Shown one piece after another: positions 5,604 through 12,745 of a stretch of 14,343 bases of DNA (position 1 is its first letter; each line of letters starts with the position of its first letter). A program made the translations under genes and the position numbers. Source of the stretch: a candidate division CSSED10-310 bacterium (GTDB lineage: Bacteria > CSSED10-310 > JAFGDC01); contig JAFGDC010000352.1 of assembly GCA_016932295.1 (NCBI GenBank), forward strand, positions 1-14,343. The letters run 5' to 3'. The notes under the pieces were generated by a model, which saw nothing but the letters and a program-made list of their open reading frames with translations, had not been told where the DNA came from and searched no databases.

Positions 5604-6965
5604 GTGAATAAATGCCCATATCCGAAATGCCAGGCAGATTCGGTGCCCAGCATGACCGCCAATTCCCACCGGCAACTTGGCGTGTGCGATCACTGCCGGA
5701 ACGGCCTGATACGTTGCGCCAGTCCTTCCTGCGGCGCCCTCAACCGATTCCAGAGTTCCTACTGCCGGATCTGCGGGCGGCCCATCGACTGGGAATCAGC
5801 CCACGCGCAATTCAAAGAGCACATGCAGATCTACTTCGAATCCTCCCCGGAACCGTTCATGGAGTTCGATCTCACCCCGCGCATCCCGGTCCAGCATCAA
5901 GCCAGACCGGTGATTCACGTGGAGGAGGTGTTCGGCCGGGTGCTGGTGCAACTGCCCTCCGGTTATCTCATCATTCTGGACCCGCTCAAGCCCAACCAGG
6001 TCGAGGCCACCGTCTGGGACGGTCCCATCCGGACCGCGAATCTCGGTGACGATGCCTGGATGAGCCGCCCCATCTGCAAGGGCCATCAACTGTACATCGC
6101 CAGCCGCCGCCAGATCGTGCTGGTGGACCTGCTCAATCCCGGTCAGGTCCAACAAAGCCTGTTCACCACCGAAACCCCCTCCCAGGTTATCTGCCATGAA
6201 CCCGCCCTGCTGGACGGCAAGCTGCTCTTTACCGTCAGAGACCAGACGACGCGCAAATCCGTTGTCCACATCATCGATCAGAACAGCCACCGGCACGTCA
6301 GCACCATCGACCGCGAGTTTGAAGGGGATGTCTCGAGGCTGGTGCCGGCCTGGAACAGCAGCATGTTTTTCTTCGATTCACAGTCCCTGTACAAATACAC
6401 ATTGCGCGCCAATCACGTGCAGCTCGACAAGACCATTCCCAATCAGCGCCGGGACAGCAAGGATCGCCTCTTTTCCGTGCCCGCCAACCCGGTGGCAGCC
6501 GCCGGATTCGTCATTCTCAAAGGAGCCGCCGGCACCGGCACCGCGCTCTACTCCGTCAACGACCGGCTCGATGTCAACACCATCGACAACACGGAAAGCG
6601 GGGCCATGCAGTTCACGGTGCGCGACGAACCGTTCGCCATCTATCTGTGCAACGAACGGGGACTGCAGGTGCTCGGCCTGGGCGGCGCCAGGAACAACCA
6701 CAACTTCGACAATGCCCAGACCGCCGAGTTCCCCCCCTACATCTATGGCAAATATATCCTGTACACTTCGAAGGATCTGCGGCCCCAACAGCGCCGCGAG
6801 ACCATGCTGATCGTTGATAAATCGATGCACATGATGGCACGCAAGGAATTCAGCGATATCCTCACGCCGCCGCTGTTGTTGTTGGGGCGCACCTATATCG
6901 CCTACCGCAAGGACAAGAAGATCATCCTCGGCGTGTTCAGGCACGACATCGGGAAAATCCTATGA
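5604..6965 (+). CDS. Double zinc-ribbon protein with beta-propeller-like body
   Basis: 453 residues. GTG 5604 is chosen because GGAGG (5593-5597) is six bases upstream; the GTG at 5589 overlaps that site. The N-terminus carries four cysteine pairs: C4/C9, C28/C31, C38/C43 and C54/C57 (the last CRICGRPI), enough for two zinc ribbons. From about residue 90 the protein is a series of short beta strands with recurring 'value-label' blades, such as VLVQLPSGYLIILDP, LYIASRRQIVLVDL and MFFFDSQSLYKYTL. These resemble PQQ-like or WD-like propellers, though no strict repeat motif is present. There is no signal peptide or membrane helix, so it should be cytoplasmic and likely a scaffold. The start codon of the next gene overlaps its stop (ATGA), a sign of translational coupling. 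The zinc ribbon is well supported; the propeller is inference. Confidence 0.8.
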   Translation: MNKCPYPKCQADSVPSMTANSHRQLGVCDHCRNGLIRCASPSCGALNRFQSSYCRICGRPIDWESAHAQFKEHMQIYFESSPEPFMEFDLTPRIPVQHQARPVIHVEEVFGRVLVQLPSGYLIILDPLKPNQVEATVWDGPIRTANLGDDAWMSRPICKGHQLYIASRRQIVLVDLLNPGQVQQSLFTTETPSQVICHEPALLDGKLLFTVRDQTTRKSVVHIIDQNSHRHVSTIDREFEGDVSRLVPAWNSSMFFFDSQSLYKYTLRANHVQLDKTIPNQRRDSKDRLFSVPANPVAAAGFVILKGAAGTGTALYSVNDRLDVNTIDNTESGAMQFTVRDEPFAIYLCNERGLQVLGLGGARNNHNFDNAQTAEFPPYIYGKYILYTSKDLRPQQRRETMLIVDKSMHMMARKEFSDILTPPLLLLGRTYIAYRKDKKIILGVFRHDIGKIL

Positions 6966-8419
6966 AACAGTGCTGCCTCTTCCTTCTTGTCATGCTCTGT
7001 GCCGCGGCCGTCCAGGCACAATCCGGTTCCCTCGTCCTGTTCGACAAGTCCGGCAGCATGGTGGGATTCATCGAATCGGGAGCCATGTACAGCCTGCTGA
7101 CGGATCTCGCGGCGATGCATGCTCCTGATTATCCGGCACGGGTGGCCATGTTTTCATATGGAGGTCCGGAACTGACCGGGACCGCCGAACCCTGGCGGGA
7201 GGTCCCGCTGGATGATGCGATTCCCGTAGAACCCTATGGCCAGGATTCGGATTTCGTGACGCCGCTGGAACATGCCATGTCCATGCCTGATGTGGACATG
7301 CTGTTCCTCGTCACGGACAACGTGCAGGATGAATTCGCCACCGCCGATGCCGGGGTGCTCAAGGCCGGTGATTCAGCGGACGGGATTACACCGGGCAGGA
7401 TGATCGGCATGTTCGGTTTGTTCTACAAGCTCCTTGCCGATCCGCGCCTGGCAAGGGTGGAAATGATCCCAGCGACCTTGCACTTTCAGGGCAAGGCATA
7501 TTTACCCCTACAGGAATTTCCGGACAGGTCCGAGGATGAGATGCGGGAAATGGTCGGCGCCTCGGTGGGTGACGCCGGAAACATCGGTTCGGTCCGCCGC
7601 CTCAAGCGTGATTTCTCCATCGACTACGAAGGCCCCAAGGGGGTCATGATCTATGCGCTGCTGCTGGATTCCGCCAGGGAACAGATGTTCAGGGACATTC
7701 TGGCGCGGTTCTGCGCACAACGGCGGCTGCCGCGCCTCCTGGTCAAACCCTTCACCCCGGATCTGATAGCGCTCAAGGGCATCGACGATACCGGCATCAT
7801 CCGGCAGCGCACCGACAGCTATGTCGAACCGACTCTCCAACTGTCTGCCAACGGCGCCGGCCGGTATGCGCTGGCCGGCGGTTCCACCATCCGGGATCGC
7901 ACCTACCAGGGGATCGCCTACCTGGAATTCGTGTCCCGTTTCGAGAACCTCGCCTTCCAGCTCGAAAACGTGTACGGCCGCCGCATCGAACTTGATATCC
8001 GCAGTCCCGAACCATGGAGTATCGAGGGTTTCAAGCAGGTTGAAATGACCCCGGACATCTCTCCCAGGGTGATTTCCGACAAGGCGTGGGAGGCGGGGCA
8101 GAGTACCTCGATCCTCTACCGGCTGAGCATCGCGTTCAAGAAAGACGACCTGTCGCTCAAGTATTTCCCCCTCAGTGAATTTTTCGCTTCGGCTTTCCGC
8201 AACGAGGGAGTGGCGAAGGGGATGCTGGACATCCATCTGCGCATCCCAAGCGGTTGTCTCAGGATCGCGCCGGATGTCCTGGACCGCTACTTCACCAACT
8301 CCATGACCGCCATCAATAAAATTTGGTATCAGCGGGATCCGCTGGAATATCTCCACACCGCCCCCAGCGTGATTGCACTGCGGATCGCCGTGGGTGCTCC
8401 CACGGAGGACCGGCCATGA
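6962..8419 (+). CDS. Exported von Willebrand factor A (vWA) domain protein with complete MIDAS
   Basis: 485 residues from ATG 6962, overlapping the previous stop by four bases. A Sec-type signal peptide covers about 1-19 (KQCCLFLLVMLCAAAVQA), with probable cleavage before QSGS. The cysteine at 13 is preceded by leucine, so a lipobox is unlikely. The vWA fold begins at once: VLFDKSGSM gives the DxSxS metal motif (D28, S30, S32), T100 in DFVTPLEHAM fits the MIDAS threonine, and D119 in FLVTDN fits the third-loop aspartate. Residues after about 200 form a second, mostly beta region that I do not recognise. There is no C-terminal anchor, so the protein is probably periplasmic or secreted. Metal-dependent protein binding is the expected role. 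vWA proteins are reported neighbours of the FtsZ-like 2 tubulin-superfamily family. It overlaps the next gene by ATGA. Confidence 0.9.
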   Translation: MKQCCLFLLVMLCAAAVQAQSGSLVLFDKSGSMVGFIESGAMYSLLTDLAAMHAPDYPARVAMFSYGGPELTGTAEPWREVPLDDAIPVEPYGQDSDFVTPLEHAMSMPDVDMLFLVTDNVQDEFATADAGVLKAGDSADGITPGRMIGMFGLFYKLLADPRLARVEMIPATLHFQGKAYLPLQEFPDRSEDEMREMVGASVGDAGNIGSVRRLKRDFSIDYEGPKGVMIYALLLDSAREQMFRDILARFCAQRRLPRLLVKPFTPDLIALKGIDDTGIIRQRTDSYVEPTLQLSANGAGRYALAGGSTIRDRTYQGIAYLEFVSRFENLAFQLENVYGRRIELDIRSPEPWSIEGFKQVEMTPDISPRVISDKAWEAGQSTSILYRLSIAFKKDDLSLKYFPLSEFFASAFRNEGVAKGMLDIHLRIPSGCLRIAPDVLDRYFTNSMTAINKIWYQRDPLEYLHTAPSVIALRIAVGAPTEDRP

Positions 8420-8982
8420 CCATCAATACACCCATGACCGCCTTCGTCCTCATGCTTGTCCTTTTCCTGGGAGGAGTGGCACTCATTGTTCTGCTCGTCA
8501 TGCTGGTGTGGCGCCGGAAGCCCTATCGTTTCACTCTGACCGTCGATCAGGAGCAACCCCGGTCCTGTGCCCTGTCGCCCCTCATGCGTAAAGTGCCGGT
8601 GATCGCCGCCGTCAATGACCGCCGCGGCGGCCGCTACAACACCCGGTCCGCCGCTTCGCTTCTAGCCGGCCGGCGGATCAAGGTCGGCCGCTTCAAGCGC
8701 TGCGGGAAATCCATCAAATTCAAGCCTGCACCCGGCTGGAAGGTGGTGGAACCCTATGCCCAGCGGGAGTTGTTCGCCAGGATGAATTCCAAGCGCCTGT
8801 TTACCGTAGCCAGAAGAACCGATTCCCGCACTTCCGTCAGACTCGCGGTGGAGCCGGCGGCCGGGAACGAATTGACCGACTCGCGCAAACCCCGCCGGAA
8901 ACCTCGCCGTACCGTAACGTCTTCGTCCGGCGGCGATATGATACGAAATGAGACAAAAAAAGATGAATCGCAAACCCCGTAA
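8416..8982 (+). CDS. Single-pass membrane protein with basic cytoplasmic domain
   Basis: 188 residues from ATG 8416, with GGAGG at 8404-8408 seven bases ahead; it overlaps the stop of the vWA gene by four bases. One transmembrane helix spans about 8-32 (FVLMLVLFLGGVALIVLLVMLVW) and is followed directly by RRKP, so the bulk of the protein should face the cytoplasm. Residues 38-150 contain a beta-rich segment (FTLTVDQEQ, RRIKVGRFKRCGKSIKF, RTSVRLAVEP), and the last 35 are strongly basic and disordered (RKPRRKPRRT). No family recognised. Since the vWA partner has no anchor of its own, this protein may be the inner-membrane half of a vWA assembly. The basic domain could touch the tubulin-like protein or the membrane surface (inference). 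Confidence 0.75.
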   Translation: MTINTPMTAFVLMLVLFLGGVALIVLLVMLVWRRKPYRFTLTVDQEQPRSCALSPLMRKVPVIAAVNDRRGGRYNTRSAASLLAGRRIKVGRFKRCGKSIKFKPAPGWKVVEPYAQRELFARMNSKRLFTVARRTDSRTSVRLAVEPAAGNELTDSRKPRRKPRRTVTSSSGGDMIRNETKKDESQTP

Positions 8983-8994
8983 GTGGAGGACAGC

Positions 8995-9438
8995 ATGATG
9001 CGAAAAACTGGTATCACCGTCGGCATGACGTGCCTCGCGCTCCTCATGCTCTGCACCGTCAACCCATGGACCGGATACTGCGCCGCCGGGGATCCCGCGC
9101 CGGCCTACGACACGCCCCACCTGGCACCTGGCACCCATGGACCGGCGATAATTAAAATGGAGTACAAATATAAAGTAATCGTCAGTGTCCTGCTCGTAAT
9201 CTTCCTGTACATCCTCTTGCGGTGGGTTTTTTACCAGATCATGATCGATTACTGGAATGTACACCCCAAGACGGCCCTGGCGGTGTTTTATGACACCTGG
9301 CTGCTGTTTATAGCGGGTATCATTGTGGTGTTCTTCTTCGAATACCTGCTGGAGTGGATATGTGCGGCCATCGCCGGCTCCTGGCTGGTGATCGCCATCC
9401 TGCTTTTCATCATCGCAGTCTCGAACAAGGGGGAGTAA
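8995..9438 (+). CDS. Small membrane protein with possible signal sequence and three hydrophobic helices
   Basis: 147 residues from ATG 8995 (GGAGG 8985-8989, five-base spacer); ATG 8998 is equally possible and the GTG at 8983 overlaps the ribosome site. The start (MMRKTGITVGMTCLALLMLC) looks like a signal peptide or signal anchor, followed by a proline-rich outer linker (GDPAPAYDTPHLAPGTHGP). Further hydrophobic helices lie at about 59-79, 101-119 and 125-143, and it ends NKGE. The gene is 12 bp downstream of its neighbour, and its stop is one base from the start of the tubulin-like gene, so it is firmly within the operon. No family recognised. A membrane anchor or receptor for the adjacent tubulin-like protein is a fair guess from position alone. 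Confidence 0.75.
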   Translation: MMRKTGITVGMTCLALLMLCTVNPWTGYCAAGDPAPAYDTPHLAPGTHGPAIIKMEYKYKVIVSVLLVIFLYILLRWVFYQIMIDYWNVHPKTALAVFYDTWLLFIAGIIVVFFFEYLLEWICAAIAGSWLVIAILLFIIAVSNKGE

Positions 9439-9439
9439 C

Positions 9440-12400
9440 ATGGCAAATCATTCCACCGCCGCTTCGCAGGCAGTCGGCGAAACCGGGCAGAAAATAAAGG
9501 ATGTCAATCCCACCCTGCTCATCGGCCTGGGCGGCACCGGCAAGGAAGTGCTCACCAGGATCCGGCGCATGTTCTTCGAACGTTACAAGATCACCGGTTT
9601 CCCCATCGTGAAATACCTCTGGATCGACACCGATCCGTCCTACGAAGTGTTTTTCCAGGAACGCGCCGATGACTTCATCACCAAGGCCATCGCCTTCACC
9701 GAAAACGAGACCATCGATGCCCAGGTGCCGCAGGACGAGTACAACGCCTATTTCCAGGAATCCTTCGCCAGCAAGTACATCTTCGAATGGATGTCCAAGA
9801 ACCTCCAGGAATACGGCACCACCGGCGTGGTGGGCGGCGCCCGGCAGATACGGCCCCTGGGCAAGCTGGCCTTCTACCATCACTTCGTGGATATCAGGAA
9901 CAAGCTCACCAGCTTCGCCGATCAGCTCCGCAGCTATGAACTGCCCAACATCATGATGCGCGACTACGGCATCCGGGTGGCGCTCAACAATCTCAAGGTC
10001 TGCGTGGTCTGCTCCGTGGCCGGCGGCACCGGCTCCGGCATGTTCCTGGACATGGGATTCCTCGCCAACAATGCTCTCACCTCCCATAACCCCATGATCG
10101 GCGGCTACTTCGCCCTGCCCAACGTGTTCGCCCAGGAAGGTCAGGAAGGCTTTGATCTCTGTTTCGCAAACTCCTACGCCGCCCTCAAGGAACTGAACCA
10201 CTATTTCCGGCGCAAACCGGTGAAGAGCAAGGACACCGTCAACCAGAAGGAGCGCAGTGCCGAGTACAACGATTATTGCCCCAACTGGGACAACCATTCC
10301 CGCGGCAAACCCGTGATCGGTCCGCCCTACCATTCCACCTACCTGTTCAGCAATGACAACTTCGTCGGTCGCACCATCCCGCCCCAGAACAAGCACGAGA
10401 TCTTCAACATGATCGCCGAGCGCATCTTCCTTGATTTCGAAAAGACCCCCTTCTCCGATCAGATGCGGTCGGTCACCGCCAACACGTCATCCATGGTCCT
10501 GTCCGACTGGGAGCATGTCATCCGGGATGAGGATGACAAGGACAAGGCGGGGCGGGATGCCGTCCTGTACCGGGAATTCTATCCGTGCAGCTACTCGTCC
10601 TTCGGCCTCGCCAAGATTTACATCAACCGCGACCGTTTGCAGCACGCCGCCTCCTATTTCCTGGCCGGCGAGGTGGTCAATCTGTGGACCCGCAGCCATA
10701 CCATCCCGGCCACGCTGGATGACCTGATTCCCGGGTACCTGCAGGAATTGAGAATGACCGACGAGGATATCCTGGACGAAATCGGTCGCGCCGATGAAGC
10801 CGGCGCCGGCATCCTGGACGATATCCAGCAGAAGATCGAGGAGCAGCAGCACCTTTTCCTCGGCGCCATCCGGGACAAGAACCAGGATTACGCCGCCGCC
10901 CTCAGCCGGCTGCAGAAACAACTGGAATCCAGTTTCGCCAAGCCCACCCAGAATCCCGACACATGGGGGGATTACATCAAGGTCATCGAATCCGCCAACT
11001 TGGACCGCTATCTCAAGGCGCGCCAGTTGGAACTGCGGCGCCGGTACATCAGTTGGCTCGACGACATCTACACCGGCTTCGACGTGGCGGAAGTGTACCT
11101 GCGCTCCTTCACCCGTGATCTCAAGCACTGGGCGGCTGATTTCCAGGAACTCGCCGCTGTGGCGAAGGAAGATGTCGGCCATTGCCGCGAGGATTTCCAG
11201 CGCTGGCTCAACCGGCTCCAGGAAATCCAGGGCGACTGGCACAACAACGTCATCCAGTTCCGGGATGCCACCCTTCGCGTTCTTCTCAACAAGGCGTTCG
11301 ATCACCTAGCGGAGCTGTACAACGCCGTCGCCAGCATGCACATCTTCACCACCAGCGCCAGGGCGTGCCAGAAGCTCATCGGCCTGATCGGCGAAGCGGA
11401 GGAGATCGAGAACGATCGCGGCGAGCGCATCACCCGCCGCAGCGGCCTCATGCAGGAGGGCTGGACTCTGCTGGAAGCGCTCCAGTTGCTCCAGCGCCGG
11501 CTCAAGGAGAAGTTCACCGCCTTCGAGGAAACACCGGTGGAGTTCCGCAACGTGCCGCTGGCGGCGAAATTCGATTTCGAATCGGAAATCATCCACAAAA
11601 AGCGTGGTACCACGGAGAGGGACCAGTTCATCAAGACCCTGTCGGAAAAGTTCCTTGGTGAGGTGGGCGTCGGCAGCATCTATCACACCAACCAGTTTGT
11701 CCGTGATCTGCCGTCACTGGAAGAAAAACTCATGCGCTTCGCCATCCAGCGGGTTGGCGAGGTCGGTCGCGAACTGAGCGCCCTCCGCTACTTCACGGAC
11801 CAGTATCCGGAAAAGAGTCATCGCGCCATGCGGGTGAGGGATGTCATGCACATGAGCGAGCCCTGGCTGGCCAAGGGCAGCAACCCGGTGCTGGCGGGCA
11901 AGAAGCTCATCAAGTTCACCACCATGAAGCACTGGGGCGTGGAAACCACCGAGGGCTGGGAAGCGGCCGAGATCCAGGGGGTCGTGACGGCCTATGACAG
12001 CGCCTTCAGACGATCGGTCAATTACCCTGACAGCATCGTGTTCTACTCGGAGATGGCGGGATTCCCAATCTTCTTCATCCGGGACGTGGAAAAGTGGCGC
12101 GAGATCTACAACGCCGAGATCCGCAAGAAACCGTGGGAGCGCCACAACGAGCTGCGGGTGGAGATCTACAGCGACATCATTCCACCTTCCCACTTCGAGG
12201 TGATCAAGCTCATCGAGGCCAGCGAGGTCTTCCTGCTGGGCGTGATCTGCAAGGTGATCAAGAGCAGCAAGGACGGTGCCAATTTCTACTACAGGTACTA
12301 CACATCCGGCGTGGTCCGCGACGAACAGCTCGGTTCCATGAATGTGGCCATCCAGACCCTGACGGACCAGGACGGCACGCGGGCGGAGCTGCTCAACAAG

Positions 12401-12733
12401 GTGGAAGGGCGCATCCTGCGCGCCGATCAGAACGATCTGATGCGGCTGCTGTCGATTCTGGCTTACTACACCAACAACATATTCCCCCAGGAGTACATGC
12501 AGATGGCGAATATCCTGGAGGAGCGCCGTTCGCCGGAATACACCTGCATCGAGAAGCGCCGGCACCAGGTCATGAAGATGCTGGAGGACCGGGGAGTCGA
12601 AAAACGCACCATCGAGCACGCCATCACTCAGAACCTCAAGGGCATCGACGACATCTCCGAGGTCGTCGGCGAAACGGGATTGCGGGCGCTGCGGTCCTTC
12701 GGCTCGGAAGAGGAACTGAACAACGGCTGGTAG
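9440..12733 (+). CDS. Large tubulin/FtsZ-superfamily protein (Tubulin-like, FtsZ-like 2 type)
   Basis: 1097 residues from ATG 9440, with GGGGGAG just upstream. The N-terminal domain has LLIGLGGTGKEVLTRI (26-41), equivalent to the first phosphate loop of the tubulin fold. The superfamily signature loop follows as CSVAGGTGSGMFLDMG (191-206), then a GGYFALPNVF strand-loop and an NKHEIF helix in the places expected for the nucleotide-binding domain. I see no clear NxDxxD (T7) catalytic-loop motif, so hydrolysis or polymerisation cannot be assumed. About 460-700 is helical and heptad-rich (for example IQQKIEEQQHLFLG), and the C-terminal 400 residues are unfamiliar. FtsZ is about 380 residues and tubulin about 450, so roughly 650 residues are extra. 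No signal or membrane helix is seen: cytoplasmic. It is the largest protein and likely core of the operon. Confidence 0.92.
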   Translation: MANHSTAASQAVGETGQKIKDVNPTLLIGLGGTGKEVLTRIRRMFFERYKITGFPIVKYLWIDTDPSYEVFFQERADDFITKAIAFTENETIDAQVPQDEYNAYFQESFASKYIFEWMSKNLQEYGTTGVVGGARQIRPLGKLAFYHHFVDIRNKLTSFADQLRSYELPNIMMRDYGIRVALNNLKVCVVCSVAGGTGSGMFLDMGFLANNALTSHNPMIGGYFALPNVFAQEGQEGFDLCFANSYAALKELNHYFRRKPVKSKDTVNQKERSAEYNDYCPNWDNHSRGKPVIGPPYHSTYLFSNDNFVGRTIPPQNKHEIFNMIAERIFLDFEKTPFSDQMRSVTANTSSMVLSDWEHVIRDEDDKDKAGRDAVLYREFYPCSYSSFGLAKIYINRDRLQHAASYFLAGEVVNLWTRSHTIPATLDDLIPGYLQELRMTDEDILDEIGRADEAGAGILDDIQQKIEEQQHLFLGAIRDKNQDYAAALSRLQKQLESSFAKPTQNPDTWGDYIKVIESANLDRYLKARQLELRRRYISWLDDIYTGFDVAEVYLRSFTRDLKHWAADFQELAAVAKEDVGHCREDFQRWLNRLQEIQGDWHNNVIQFRDATLRVLLNKAFDHLAELYNAVASMHIFTTSARACQKLIGLIGEAEEIENDRGERITRRSGLMQEGWTLLEALQLLQRRLKEKFTAFEETPVEFRNVPLAAKFDFESEIIHKKRGTTERDQFIKTLSEKFLGEVGVGSIYHTNQFVRDLPSLEEKLMRFAIQRVGEVGRELSALRYFTDQYPEKSHRAMRVRDVMHMSEPWLAKGSNPVLAGKKLIKFTTMKHWGVETTEGWEAAEIQGVVTAYDSAFRRSVNYPDSIVFYSEMAGFPIFFIRDVEKWREIYNAEIRKKPWERHNELRVEIYSDIIPPSHFEVIKLIEASEVFLLGVICKVIKSSKDGANFYYRYYTSGVVRDEQLGSMNVAIQTLTDQDGTRAELLNKVEGRILRADQNDLMRLLSILAYYTNNIFPQEYMQMANILEERRSPEYTCIEKRRHQVMKMLEDRGVEKRTIEHAITQNLKGIDDISEVVGETGLRALRSFGSEEELNNGW

Positions 12734-12745
12734 GCGGGGAGAACC

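Noticed and set aside
9410..10396. 328-codon minus-strand open frame
   Set aside because: Antisense to the tubulin-like nucleotide-binding domain, whose motifs prove the plus-strand frame; it arises from codon bias.
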